Shown: piece by piece, positions 52,041-60,500 of the stretch
Layout of the letters: each line of letters opens with the position of its first letter
How positions within the stretch are numbered: the stretch's first letter is position 1
Source: Caballeronia cordobensis
GTDB lineage: Bacteria; Pseudomonadota; Gammaproteobacteria; Burkholderiales; Burkholderiaceae
Direction: 5' to 3'
Length of the DNA stretch: 64,000 nt
Assembly (NCBI RefSeq): GCF_001544575.2
Contig: NZ_FCNY02000004.1
Span: forward strand, 372,001 to 436,000
Made by a program: the position numbers and the translations under genes
Notes under the pieces: generated by a model
The model's database searches: none
Seen by the model: only the letters and a program-made list of their open reading frames with translations
What the model was told of the DNA's origin: nothing

Positions 52041-52484
52041 ATGCGTCGAATCACTGTCCGCACGTCGCCCATACATGGCCGGGGCGTCTTCGCTCTCGCC
52101 GATCTGCCCACGGGCGCGCTGCTGCTCGAATACAAGGGTTTGCGTCTCTCGTGGAAGGAAGCGCAGCGCATGCACGAGAAGTCGAACGCGGAGAACGGTC
52201 ACACGTTCCTCTTCGGTCTCGACGACGGCAGCGTGATCGATGGCGCGCGCGGCGGCAATTCCGCGCGCTGGCTCAATCACAGTTGCGCGCCGAATTGCGA
52301 GGCGGAGCAGGACGGCGAGCGCGTGTTCATCCGCGCGATCAGGCCGATCGGGAAGGGACAGGAGTTGTTCATCGACTATTGCCTGACCGTGGATGGCCGG
52401 CGCACCGCGGCCGTCAAGCGGCTCTACGCGTGCCGATGTTCCGCGCCCGGCTGCCGCGGCACGATGCTCTCGGCAAGCCGGTAA
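52041..52484 (+). CDS. SET-domain protein-lysine methyltransferase
   Basis: A 147-residue single-SET protein. Motifs: HGRGVFALADLPTGALLLEYKG (SAM-binding start), GNSARWLNHSCAPNCE (catalytic knot NHSCxPNC), ELFIDYCL, and a post-SET Cys cluster (YACRCSAPGCRGTM). Such proteins transfer methyl groups from S-adenosylmethionine to lysine. In bacteria the targets are usually unknown; some act on host histones, others on bacterial proteins. It is a single-gene unit. Confidence 0.9.
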   Translation: MRRITVRTSPIHGRGVFALADLPTGALLLEYKGLRLSWKEAQRMHEKSNAENGHTFLFGLDDGSVIDGARGGNSARWLNHSCAPNCEAEQDGERVFIRAIRPIGKGQELFIDYCLTVDGRRTAAVKRLYACRCSAPGCRGTMLSASR

Positions 52485-52500
52485 TTGCGCAGATGATTTT

Positions 52501-52563
52501 GTTACAGCTCTTACCGGGGTAAGACCGGCAAGTTACAGAGGCCTTTCGATGGGCGGTTATACT
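52501..52563 (+). promoter_or_regulatory. Promoter region of the glycine-zipper gene with paired repeats
   Basis: Two copies of GTTACAG (52501-52507 and 52532-52538) lie exactly 31 bases apart, about three helical turns, with a perfect hairpin-like CTTAC-CGGG-GTAAG (52510-52523) between them. A TATACT -10 element follows at 52558-52563, 19 bases after the second TTACAG. The arrangement suggests an activator bound at two sites. The identity of the regulator is unknown. Confidence 0.5.
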
Positions 52564-52595
52564 CAGCCCCGTCTCAAAAAAACGAAAAGCCTCTT

Positions 52596-53036
52596 ATGTT
52601 GAAAAAAATCGTGCAGATGGTCGGTATCGCGGCGATCGCCGCTGCGGCTTCGCTGCCGGCTGTGGCCGGCGACATGAATAACGCGCTTGGCGGCGCACTT
52701 GGCGGCGTGGCCGGCGCTGCGCTGGGTGGCGCGGTGGGCGGCAGCACGGGCGCGGTCATCGGCGGCGCGGTGGGCGGCGGCGCGGGTGGTGCGGTCACGT
52801 CGAATCGCAGGGAGCGCACCGGCGCGATCGTCGGCGGCGCGCTTGGCGGCGGCGCCGGCACCGCGGCGGGCAACGCGATGGGCGGCCGTAGCGGCGGCCT
52901 CGTCGGCGCGGCTTTGGGCGGCGGCGCGGGTGCGGCGCTCGGCGGCAACGTGTCGCGCTCGAACTCGTATGCGGACGACTATTCGCGCGGCCATCGGTCG
53001 GGCAAGCGGCATCACAAGCATCGTCATTACGATTGA
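52596..53036 (+). CDS. Secreted glycine-zipper protein
   Basis: A 146-residue protein with a signal peptide (MLKKIVQMVGIAAIAAAASLPAVAG) and then a long Gly/Ala-rich zipper (GGALGGVAGAALGGAVGGSTGAVIGGAVGGG...), a small basic insert (SNRRERTG), more zipper, and a basic His-rich tail (HRSGKRHHKHRHYD). Glycine zippers insert into or span membranes, typically the outer membrane. It is a Burkholderia-type envelope stress protein by appearance only; no activity can be assigned. Confidence 0.75.
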   Translation: MLKKIVQMVGIAAIAAAASLPAVAGDMNNALGGALGGVAGAALGGAVGGSTGAVIGGAVGGGAGGAVTSNRRERTGAIVGGALGGGAGTAAGNAMGGRSGGLVGAALGGGAGAALGGNVSRSNSYADDYSRGHRSGKRHHKHRHYD

Positions 53037-53222
53037 GGTGGGGGGGGGAGGCTCGGCGTCGGACACGGCGCGGCCGACGAGCGCGTTTTCGCCTTGAGGA
53101 CACCGTAGAGTCCGAAACGCGCTCCCACGCATCCCTATCCCACTCCAAGCCCCCCTTCAGAACTCGCCGTGCGCTGCCGATAAACACGCTGACGTCATCA
53201 GCCACTGCAGCCACTCGATCCG

Positions 53223-54266
53223 ATGAAACGCGACTCTTCCGCAAGCCCGCTCCAGGCCGCCTTCCTGCGGCACGAAGACACCCTCGCGCCGCCGCAACGC
53301 GCGCTCGGCGAGGACGATCACGCCGTCTATCGCACGCTGCTCGAATCGACCAAGGCGATTCCCTGGAAGATCGACTGGGCGACGATGGAATTCGTGTACA
53401 TCGGGCCGCAGATCGAGGCGCTGCTCGGCTGGGCGCCTTCGTCTTGGAAGACCGTGCACGACTGGGCCGAGCGCATGCATCCGGATGACCGCGAAGCCGT
53501 GGTCAACTTCTGCGTCGGCCAGTCCAAGGCGGGTACGGACCACGAAGCCGATTACCGCGCGCTCACCCGCGACGGCGGCTATGTCTGGCTGCGCGACGTC
53601 GTGCATGTCGAGCGCAACGGCAAGGGCGAAGTCGAGGCGCTGATCGGCTTCATGTTCGACATCAGCGAACGCAAGCGCACCGAGGAAAAGCTCGCGCAGT
53701 TGCAGCGGGAACTGGAGCGCCTGTCGTTCAGCGACAGTCTCACGGGCGTCGGCAACCGGCGCCACTTCGACAACGTCATGGCGCGCGAGTGGGACGCCGC
53801 GAAGGCAGCGGGCAAGCCGCTGTCGCTCGTCATGATCGATATCGATTTCTTCAAGTCGTACAACGACTACTACGGCCACGTTCAGGGCGACGCCTGCCTG
53901 CAGCGCATCGCGCGCGTGCTCGGCGAGGCGGCCGGCGAGCGGCATTTTCTCGGGCGCTTCGGCGGCGAGGAATTCGCGCTGATTCTCGCCGACACCGATG
54001 CCGAAGCCGCGATGCGTCTTGCCGAACGTTGCCGCACGCTGATCGCCAACGAAGCGATCCCGCATGTGCGCTCGCCGCACGATCAGCAAGTGACCGCGAG
54101 CTTCGGCGTGGGCACGGTCGTGCCCGGCGATCGCATGGACGTGACGGCTTTCATCAATCTCACCGATGCGCAGCTTTATCACGCGAAGGACAACGGCCGC
54201 AATCGCATCGCGGCGGTAGATCGCGCGGGCATGCAGGGCGAGGCGTTCAAGGCGCAGACGCGCTGA
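53223..54266 (+). CDS. PAS-GGDEF diguanylate cyclase
   Basis: A 347-residue protein. A PAS domain (about 35-155: WKIDWATMEFVYIGPQIEALLGW, then the PAC motif GDGGYVWLRDVVHVERN-like) is followed by a helical linker (EEKLAQLQRELERLSFSDSLTG) and a GGDEF domain (about 170-330) with active-site GGEEF (FLGRFGGEEFALIL). The I-site RxxD normally five residues before GGEEF is absent (RHFL), so product inhibition may be weak. It would make cyclic di-GMP in response to a signal on the PAS domain. No membrane segment. Start at the ATG at 53223; no strong ribosome site. Confidence 0.9.
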   Translation: MKRDSSASPLQAAFLRHEDTLAPPQRALGEDDHAVYRTLLESTKAIPWKIDWATMEFVYIGPQIEALLGWAPSSWKTVHDWAERMHPDDREAVVNFCVGQSKAGTDHEADYRALTRDGGYVWLRDVVHVERNGKGEVEALIGFMFDISERKRTEEKLAQLQRELERLSFSDSLTGVGNRRHFDNVMAREWDAAKAAGKPLSLVMIDIDFFKSYNDYYGHVQGDACLQRIARVLGEAAGERHFLGRFGGEEFALILADTDAEAAMRLAERCRTLIANEAIPHVRSPHDQQVTASFGVGTVVPGDRMDVTAFINLTDAQLYHAKDNGRNRIAAVDRAGMQGEAFKAQTR

Positions 54267-54269
54267 TCG

Positions 54270-54971
54270 TCAGACGCGCCCGCTCACCGGAATCGCCGCG
54301 CCCGTAATGCATTGCGCATCGGGCGACAGCAGAAACGCGATCACCGCGCCGAGCGCTTCGGGCTTCACCCAGCGGGAGAAATCGGCGTCAGGCATGTCGC
54401 GACGATTCGGCGGGGTATCGATGATCGACGGCAACACCGCGTTCACCGTCACACCGCGGTCCTTCAGTTCTTCGGCCAGCGCTTCGGTCAGGCGCAGCAG
54501 CGCGGCTTTCGATGCCGCGTACGCGCCCATGCCCATGCCCGCTTTCATCGCGGCCAGCGCGCCGATGTTGACGATGCGCCCGCCTTCGTTCGCGCTCAGC
54601 GCCGCGAGCGCCGCCTTCGATGCGTTCAGCGCGGTCTTCACGTTCACGTCGAACATGGCTTGCCAGGTATCGGCGCCGCCGTCCGCGATCGTCTGCCATG
54701 TGAACGCGCCGGCCACGTTCACGAGCGCATGCAGGCCGCCCATCTGCTCGACGATGGCGTCCATCGCCGTTTGCGCCGACTTCGCATCCGCCAGGTCGAT
54801 GCCGGTCACGATGCACGCATCGGCGAGCGGCGCGGGCAACGCGTCCTGCTTGCCGCCGTGGCCGATCAACGCGATGCGCGCGCCGCGTCCGGCGAGCACG
54901 CGCGCCGTCGCGAGTCCCAGAGTGCCAAAGCCGCCCGTGATGGCGACGATCCTGCCTTCGAGAGTGTTCAT
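54270..54971 (-). CDS. Short-chain dehydrogenase/reductase
   Basis: A 233-residue classical SDR starting at 54971. The nucleotide motif TGGFGTLG, the NVAGA motif and the catalytic YAASK (with IVNIGALAAMKAGMGMGAYAASKAAL) are all present. It would use NAD(P)(H) to reduce or oxidise a small alcohol or ketone. The gene ends 3 bases from the convergent diguanylate cyclase gene. Confidence 0.92.
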   Translation of the reverse strand: MNTLEGRIVAITGGFGTLGLATARVLAGRGARIALIGHGGKQDALPAPLADACIVTGIDLADAKSAQTAMDAIVEQMGGLHALVNVAGAFTWQTIADGGADTWQAMFDVNVKTALNASKAALAALSANEGGRIVNIGALAAMKAGMGMGAYAASKAALLRLTEALAEELKDRGVTVNAVLPSIIDTPPNRRDMPDADFSRWVKPEALGAVIAFLLSPDAQCITGAAIPVSGRV

Positions 54972-55033
54972 CGCGTTCTCCGCCTGTGCGTAGGTCGAAA
55001 CGGCGGCGGCCCTTCGGCGCGACGCCCGGAACG

Positions 55034-55423
55034 CTATTGTCCTTCCGATTCGGGGCGCGCGGCGGCCCGCTGCACGGCCAGCACCGCCGCCGACGTGACC
55101 AGCCCCGTCAGCAGGATGCCGAGGAACGCGACGGAAACCGAGACGACACGCCCGACCGGCGTGGTCGGAACGATGTCGCCGTAGCCGATCGTCAGGCCGG
55201 TCACGCCGCACATGTAAAGCGTCTCGCCGAACGTGACCGGCGCGTGATCGACAGTGTTCACGGGACCGCCGAAGTAGTACATCGTCACCGCAAGCGCGAT
55301 GAATCCGGCAATGTTGACGAGAAAGAGCGGCGAGAGATGCCACATCACTCTCATCATCTCGATGAGGGTCCGGCCGGGCCTGATTTTCGGATACGCGTGA
55401 CGCTTGCGGGCGCTGCTTGGCAT
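55034..55423 (-). CDS. Two-helix potassium channel (Ion_trans_2 family)
   Basis: A 129-residue membrane protein starting at the ATG at 55423 (GAGG upstream). Two membrane segments flank a pore loop with the selectivity filter TIGYGD (VTGLTIGYGDIVPTTPVGRVV). This is a KcsA/KvAP-style minimal pore: a tetramer would be needed. It probably lets K+ flow passively; a basic N-terminal tail (SSARKRHAYPKIRPGRT) may modulate it. Confidence 0.9.
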   Translation of the reverse strand: MPSSARKRHAYPKIRPGRTLIEMMRVMWHLSPLFLVNIAGFIALAVTMYYFGGPVNTVDHAPVTFGETLYMCGVTGLTIGYGDIVPTTPVGRVVSVSVAFLGILLTGLVTSAAVLAVQRAAARPESEGQ

Positions 55424-55524
55424 GACTTGCAACCTCGGGCCGCGCGCGAACCGTTCAGCTAAAAGAGCGTCCGTGCGCGGAGATTCATCGGCCTGCCATC
55501 GTAGCGCCGCAGCTTGAACCGGCG

Positions 55525-57072
55525 CTATCGAACGATGTCGCCCGAGCGTCCGGATACATCAAATTTTACGTTTTCACGCGCCGACGCCATCCGCGCGAGC
55601 AACCAGACCGCGGCGGCGACACTCAGCGCGCACACGCCCGCGACGGCGAGCGACGCCGAGAAGCCGCTCGCGAAACTCGCGCGCGCGATGCGCAGAATCG
55701 CTTCGCTGCCCGCGCCCGCGTGGGCGAGGTCGCCCGAGAGCAGGCGCGAGAGGAAGCTCGCATCGAGCACGGCTTTCGGATCCGCGAGGCTGCTCGCGTG
55801 CAGATCGAGCGCGGCGTGCGTGCGGCTCGCGAGCACCGCGCCCAGCACGCCGACCGACGTGACGATCGCGGTGAAGCGGGTCGTCGTGCTGATGCCCGAC
55901 GCCATGCCGGTGCGATGCGCCGGCACGCACGCCATGATCGCTTTTTGCGTGTCGCCATTGAGCACGCCCGCGCCGAGCCCTGTGACGATCATGCCCACGG
56001 CGATCAACGCGTAGCTCGACATCCCCGCGAACAGCGCCGTCAGCAGATTGCCCGCGCCGATGATCGCGAGGCCGAGCGTGAGCAGCGCCATCGGCGGAAT
56101 GCGCCTCGCGAGCGACGCGCCGATGTACGGTCCGACGACCATCGCGATCGCGAACGGCAACATGCCGATGCCCGCGCGCACCGCCGGCAGTCCGAACGCG
56201 TTTTGCAGATAGAGCGGCAGGAAGGTCATCATCACTTGCGCGCAGGCGGCGTAGCCGAACATCGCGAGGACGGCGGCGACGAAGCGCGGCTGGCGAAAGA
56301 GCGCGAGATCGATCATCGCGTGCGCGCGCGAGCGCTGCACGCGCACGAACACGGCGAAAAGCGCCGCGCACGCGACGAGGCGCGCTTCGGTGCGCCAGTC
56401 CGTCCAGCCGTCCGCTTGCGCGTCGATCAGCGCCCAGATGCCGAGCGCGAGCGCCGCGGCAAAGAGCGCGCTCCCGGCGAGATCGAGCGCGCCCGCGTGA
56501 GGGTTGCGCGATTCGCGTATGCCGCGCCACGCGCAGTACGCGAGCAGCGCGCAGATCGGCAGGTTCATCAGGAAGATCCAGCGCCAGCCGGCCCATTGCG
56601 TGATGACGCCGCCGACGAGCGGCGCGATCGTCGTCGAGACGCCCATGCAGGTGCCCCACACGGCCCACGCGCGGGCGCGCGCCGCGCCTTCGTGGAAGGT
56701 GTTGGCGATGATCGCGAGCGCCGACGTCAGCAGCATCGCCGCGCCGACGCCCTTCGCCGCGCGCGCGATGTTCAGCGCCAGCGCCGACGGCGCGAGTCCG
56801 CAGCCGAGCGACGCGAGAAAGAACACGGCGAGCCCGGCGATCAGCATTTTCCGGCGGCCGATGCGGTCCGCGAGCGCGCCCGCGGGCAACAGGCACGCCG
56901 CGAACGCGACCATGTACGCGCTCACGACCCATTCGACCTCGGCGAATCCGGCATGAAAATCCCGCGCGATGGACGGCAGCGCCACCGCGACGACGTTCGT
57001 GTCGAGCGTGATGAGCGCGCACGTCGCGGAGGCGGTGAGCAGCACGAAGCGGTCGGAGGCGGTCGATGACAT
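55525..57072 (-). CDS. MFS drug exporter, DHA2 family (EmrB/QacA type, 14 helices)
   Basis: About 515 residues from the ATG at 57072. The DHA2 signature TLDTNVVAVALPSIARDF is in helix 1, and GALADRIGRRKMLIAG follows the second helix; the MGVSTTIAPLVGGVITQWAGWRWIFLMNLP motif C region identifies an exporter. It would use the proton gradient to pump out drugs, dyes or other lipophilic molecules. It is divergent from a LysR gene; an inverted repeat lies between them. No adaptor gene is adjacent. Confidence 0.9.
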   Translation of the reverse strand: MSSTASDRFVLLTASATCALITLDTNVVAVALPSIARDFHAGFAEVEWVVSAYMVAFAACLLPAGALADRIGRRKMLIAGLAVFFLASLGCGLAPSALALNIARAAKGVGAAMLLTSALAIIANTFHEGAARARAWAVWGTCMGVSTTIAPLVGGVITQWAGWRWIFLMNLPICALLAYCAWRGIRESRNPHAGALDLAGSALFAAALALGIWALIDAQADGWTDWRTEARLVACAALFAVFVRVQRSRAHAMIDLALFRQPRFVAAVLAMFGYAACAQVMMTFLPLYLQNAFGLPAVRAGIGMLPFAIAMVVGPYIGASLARRIPPMALLTLGLAIIGAGNLLTALFAGMSSYALIAVGMIVTGLGAGVLNGDTQKAIMACVPAHRTGMASGISTTTRFTAIVTSVGVLGAVLASRTHAALDLHASSLADPKAVLDASFLSRLLSGDLAHAGAGSEAILRIARASFASGFSASLAVAGVCALSVAAAVWLLARMASARENVKFDVSGRSGDIVR

Positions 57073-57101
57073 AGCGATTTCGAGATAAGCGATCGGTCCG
57101 T

Positions 57102-57118
57102 CGATGCTAGTGGCATCG
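57102..57118. promoter_or_regulatory. Inverted repeat between the DHA2 exporter and divergent LysR genes
   Basis: CGATGC-TAGTG-GCATCG, perfect 6-base arms with a 5-base spacer, in the 103-base gap between the divergent starts (57072 and 57176). A typical place and size for a LysR operator. Confidence 0.55.
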
Positions 57119-57175
57119 CTCTTTCCTGTCATTGACATAGAATCGTCAAATAATTATCGAAATCGTGAATACACC

Positions 57176-58060
57176 ATGCCTGTCGAATTGCGTCATGTGC
57201 GCTGTTTCCTGAGCGTCGCACGGCATCTGCATTTCGCGCGCGCCGCGGAGGAACTCGGCATCGCGCCGCCCGCGCTCACCAAGCAGATTCAGGAAGCCGA
57301 GCGGCTGCTCGGCGTGCGGCTGTTTCATCGGACGAAGCGATCGGTCGCGCTGACGGCCGCGGGCGAGGCCTATCTGAGCGAGGCCGTCGGCGCGCTCGAA
57401 CATCTCGCGCGCGGGGCCGAGCGCGCGGCGCTGGCGGAGCGTGGAGAGCTGGGGCGCATCGTGATTGGCTATGTCGGGTCGGCGGTGTATTCCGGCGTGC
57501 TGCAGGCGACCGTGCGCGGCTTTCGGGCGCGCTATCCGAAGGTCGAGATCGGCATCGAGGAAATCGTGATGCGTGACGCGGGCGCGCTGCTGATCGAAGG
57601 GCGCATCGACATCGCCTACGTGCGGCCGCCGGTGCCGTTTCCGGAAGGCGTCGAGGCGCGCACCGTGCATCGCGATACGTTCATCGTTGCGTTGCCCGCG
57701 GATTCGCCGCTGACGGCGTCGAGCACGATCACGCCGGCGCAGTTGCGCGAGCAATCGTTCGTCGTGCCCGAACAGGAGTCCGGCACGCTCGAAGTGGCGC
57801 GGCGCGGGCGCTTCACGGCGCGGATCGTCGCGCAGCCGGGCACGCTCGCGGCCGTGCTCGCGCACGTGTCGCTCGGCGGCGATGTCGCCGTCGTGCCGCG
57901 TTCGCTTGCGCAATGCGTGACGGTGCCGGACGTGGAATATCGCGAGATCGCGGGCAAGGCGGTGCCATCGGAAGTGGCGATGGTGTATCGGCGTTTCGAG
58001 CGCGCGCCGGCGGTGCGGGCTTATCTCGATTATGTCGATGCGGCGGCGTCACAGATGTAG
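57176..58060 (+). CDS. LysR-family regulator divergent from DHA2 exporter
   Basis: A 294-residue regulator from the ATG at 57176. N-terminus MPVELRHVRCFLSVARHLHFARAAEELGIAPPALTKQIQEAERLLGVRLF; effector domain from about residue 90 (GRIVIGYVGSAVYSGVLQATV). It likely controls the divergent efflux pump gene, repressing it until an inducer, perhaps a pump substrate, is bound. Its end overlaps the convergent pyruvyl-transferase gene by 12 bases. Confidence 0.9.
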   Translation: MPVELRHVRCFLSVARHLHFARAAEELGIAPPALTKQIQEAERLLGVRLFHRTKRSVALTAAGEAYLSEAVGALEHLARGAERAALAERGELGRIVIGYVGSAVYSGVLQATVRGFRARYPKVEIGIEEIVMRDAGALLIEGRIDIAYVRPPVPFPEGVEARTVHRDTFIVALPADSPLTASSTITPAQLREQSFVVPEQESGTLEVARRGRFTARIVAQPGTLAAVLAHVSLGGDVAVVPRSLAQCVTVPDVEYREIAGKAVPSEVAMVYRRFERAPAVRAYLDYVDAAASQM

Positions 58061-59230
58061 CGCTTCGAATCCCGCGCGGTGCGCGCGTGCGAGCATCGCG
58101 CCGTGACGGCGAAGCGCTTCGCGGCGGATCGACATGGCGTCGCGCATGGCCGCGTGCAATATGTCGATGGGCACGACGCCCGGCGCGTTCGCGATCTCCC
58201 ACGTCGATGCATACGCGCGCTGCTTGTGCGCATCGCCGTGTTGCAGATTCACGCGCGGCAGGCCGTACGCCATCGCGACGATGCGTCCATGCAGGCTGCT
58301 GCCCGCAAACCCTTCGCTGCGCGCGATCAGCGCGCAGATATCCCAGACGTTCAGCGAATCGAAAATCTTCACGGCGGCATGGCGCATGCGCGCCGTCATG
58401 CGTTCGTATACGGCGATGTCGTCGTGCCACGGCGCCGCGCCTGCACGAAAGAGCGCAATGCCGAGCCCGGTTGATTCGACGAGCAGATCCAGTTGATGCG
58501 CGATGCGCGCAAGCGTGGCTTCGTCGCCAAAATCAGCGCTGAACTGGATGGCCAGATAGCCGCGCGACCCTACGGGGCGCGCCGCCTGGATGCGCTCGTC
58601 GAAGAGTTCGGCTACGAGGGCCGCCGGATCGGGGACCAGCCGCGCGTCGATGCCCGCGCCTCGCAGCGTGGCTTGCGTTTGCGTGTCCCGCACGCCGATG
58701 GCGTCGGCGGTTCGGAGCTTCGTCAGCACTTCGTCGCGTAGCGCGGCATCGCGCAGATCGAGCGTCGCGCCGCCGATTGCGTCGAAGCAGATCGACGCCG
58801 CGCAAGGAAACGTCTCCCGGCCGATCACGTAAGGCGCGTGCGCGTCCGTTCCGAGTTGCGCGCGCGCCCAGACGCGGCGCTCTTCCGCGCGCGAGCCGTA
58901 GCGGGCGATGCAGGACTGCGCGTCCTCGGGGCGCGTCAGCATGACGGCAGCTTCCCATGCATCGCACGTCAGCAGCTCACCGCCCGCGTGAATCAGCGTG
59001 ACGGGCTCGTCGCGCCAGCGCGCTGCGAGTTGCGGGAGCGCGGCGACGTCGTGGCCGCCGAACGCGCGCAAGTCGCGTTGCGCGCATCCGGCGAACACCG
59101 GTTCGATGCCCGGCAAGCGTTCTTCGAGCAGACGCGCGGCGACGTGCGCGAACAGCATGTCGCCGAAGTTATGACGATCGAACGCGCCGAAGATGATCGG
59201 GCCGTTGTGCGCGGCTCGCGGATTAGCCAA
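58049..59230 (-). CDS. Polysaccharide pyruvyl transferase family protein
   Basis: A 393-residue protein starting at TTG (59230), preceded by AGGTGG. The family pattern is clear: GPIIFGAFDRHNFGDMLFAHVAARLLEERL at the N-terminus, IHAGGELLTCDAWEAAVML, then GVRDTQTQATLRGAGIDARLVPDPAALV and, near the C-terminus, EGFAGSSLHGRIVAMAYGLPRVNLQ. Members add a ketal-linked pyruvate to cell-surface sugars. No glycan biosynthesis gene lies nearby, so the sugar target is unknown. Confidence 0.88.
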   Translation of the reverse strand: MANPRAAHNGPIIFGAFDRHNFGDMLFAHVAARLLEERLPGIEPVFAGCAQRDLRAFGGHDVAALPQLAARWRDEPVTLIHAGGELLTCDAWEAAVMLTRPEDAQSCIARYGSRAEERRVWARAQLGTDAHAPYVIGRETFPCAASICFDAIGGATLDLRDAALRDEVLTKLRTADAIGVRDTQTQATLRGAGIDARLVPDPAALVAELFDERIQAARPVGSRGYLAIQFSADFGDEATLARIAHQLDLLVESTGLGIALFRAGAAPWHDDIAVYERMTARMRHAAVKIFDSLNVWDICALIARSEGFAGSSLHGRIVAMAYGLPRVNLQHGDAHKQRAYASTWEIANAPGVVPIDILHAAMRDAMSIRREALRRHGAMLARAHRAGFEALHL

Positions 59231-59354
59231 AAGGCCACCTATTCAAGGAAGCGCTCGACAGGCAGCATGAACCCGTCGAACTGACGAACGCTCAGTTCCA
59301 AATTCTGGAGAAAACACACATGTTGATGCACGCTGCTGGCGGAGTTCTGTTAAA

Positions 59355-59374
59355 GTACACACGAGGGTACACAC
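59355..59374 (+). repeat. Direct repeat GTACACAC in the vapBC promoter region
   Basis: GTACACAC occurs at 59355-59362 and 59367-59374 with a 12-base period, about 12 bases before the vapB start. Antitoxin dimers typically bind such repeats to autoregulate. Confidence 0.5.
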
Positions 59375-59385
59375 ACGGAATCATC

Positions 59386-59622
59386 ATGCCTATCACCCGA
59401 ATCTTCCGCAACGGCAACTCGCAAGCCATTCGCATTCCTGCCGAACTCGCCTATCCGGAAACGGAGACCGAGGTCGAGATCGAACGGATCGGCGACGAAC
59501 TGCGCATTCATCCCGTGCGCCGCTCGCTCGCGGGCGCGCTCGACCGCTTCAAGCGCTTCGATTCCGATTTCATGGCGTCCGGTCGCAACCAGCCGGAGCA
59601 AGACGATCGGGAGTTCTTCTGA
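59386..59622 (+). CDS. vapB: VapB-type antitoxin (AbrB/SpoVT fold)
   Basis: A 78-residue protein from the ATG at 59386, preceded by CGGAA. N-terminal AbrB-like swapped-hairpin domain (ITRIFRNGNSQAIRIPAELAYPE), C-terminal toxin-binding arm (LAGALDRFKRFDSDFMASGRNQPEQDDREFF). It would neutralise the PIN toxin and repress the operon. An upstream ATG at 59320 in frame would add 22 unlikely residues. Its stop overlaps the vapC start (TGATG). Confidence 0.9.
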   Translation: MPITRIFRNGNSQAIRIPAELAYPETETEVEIERIGDELRIHPVRRSLAGALDRFKRFDSDFMASGRNQPEQDDREFF

Positions 59623-60029
59623 TGCCGCGTTATCTGCTCGACACCAATATGTGCATCTATCTGATGAAGCACCAGCCGGAGCAAGTCGCCCGGCGCTTCG
59701 AGCAATGCTACGTCGGCGACGTGGTCATGTCCGCCATCACGTACGCCGAGCTGCAATTCGGCGTCGCGATGAGCGCAAGGCCCGAGCGAGAGCGCGCCAA
59801 TCTGGCCTCGCTCGTCGAGTTGATCGAAGTCGCGCCCTTCGGCGAAGAGGCCGCAGCCGCGTATGGTCCGATCCGCCACGCCTCGCGCGAGCGCAACAAG
59901 GGCGCGCTCGACAAGCTGATCGCGGCGCATGCGGTCGCGCTGGGCGTGCCCGTCGTCACGAACAATGTCAGGGACTTCGCGCATTATCCCGGTGTGACGG
60001 TTGAAAACTGGCTTGACGACAACGCGTAA
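59622..60029 (+). CDS. vapC: VapC-type toxin (PIN-domain ribonuclease)
   Basis: A 135-residue PIN ribonuclease. Acidic active-site residues are visible: Asp7 (YLLDTN), Glu43 (ITYAELQFG), Asp97-region (GALDKLIAAHA) and the Asn/Asp of VVTNNVRDF. VapC toxins cleave tRNA or rRNA in a Mg-dependent way. Overlaps vapB by 1 base, so translation is coupled. The downstream gene starts 47 bases later and is unrelated. Confidence 0.92.
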   Translation: MPRYLLDTNMCIYLMKHQPEQVARRFEQCYVGDVVMSAITYAELQFGVAMSARPERERANLASLVELIEVAPFGEEAAAAYGPIRHASRERNKGALDKLIAAHAVALGVPVVTNNVRDFAHYPGVTVENWLDDNA

Positions 60030-60076
60030 GCGGGCCATCGTCAACGTCCGCGAGACCGAGTCCGCTGGAGCGACCG

Positions 60077-60478
60077 ATGTTCATACGAGACGGCGTCACC
60101 TACGAGTTTCATCACATGGGCATTCCCACGCGCGAGCCGCGCGCGGGCGAGCGTTACAGCGCGCAGTTCCGCATGTACACGAGCGATGCCGAATGCGAAC
60201 TCATGCATGTGCAGTATCACCGTTTCCAAGAAGGCAGCGCGCTGCCCGAACTGATGCGCACGGTGCCGCATGCCGCGTTCAAGGTGAGCGATCTGGCGAA
60301 GGCCGTGCAAGGCCACGTGATTCTGCTCGGCCCTTATGAACCGATCGATGGCTTTCGCGTCGCGGTGATTCGCGACGGCGAGGCGCCCGTCGAGCTGATC
60401 GAAACCACGCTCACGGACGAGGAAATCTGGGGGCGGGCGAAAAGCGGCACGCAGTCGTCGATGTATCGGCGGGAATGA
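60077..60478 (+). CDS. Hypothetical protein, possibly VOC (glyoxalase-like) superfamily
   Basis: A 133-residue protein with a GGAGCG ribosome site. It opens MFIRDGVTYEFHHMGIPTREPRAGERYSAQFRMYTSDAECELMHVQYHRF and later has GHVILLGPYEPIDGFRVAVIRDGEAPVELIETT. The pairing HHMGIP near the N-terminus with VAVIRDGEAPVELIE near the C-terminus recalls the metal-ligand strands of VOC proteins. No catalytic set can be assigned. Confidence 0.72.
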   Translation: MFIRDGVTYEFHHMGIPTREPRAGERYSAQFRMYTSDAECELMHVQYHRFQEGSALPELMRTVPHAAFKVSDLAKAVQGHVILLGPYEPIDGFRVAVIRDGEAPVELIETTLTDEEIWGRAKSGTQSSMYRRE

Positions 60479-60500
60479 TCGGCGCGCCGCCCCGCTTCGC

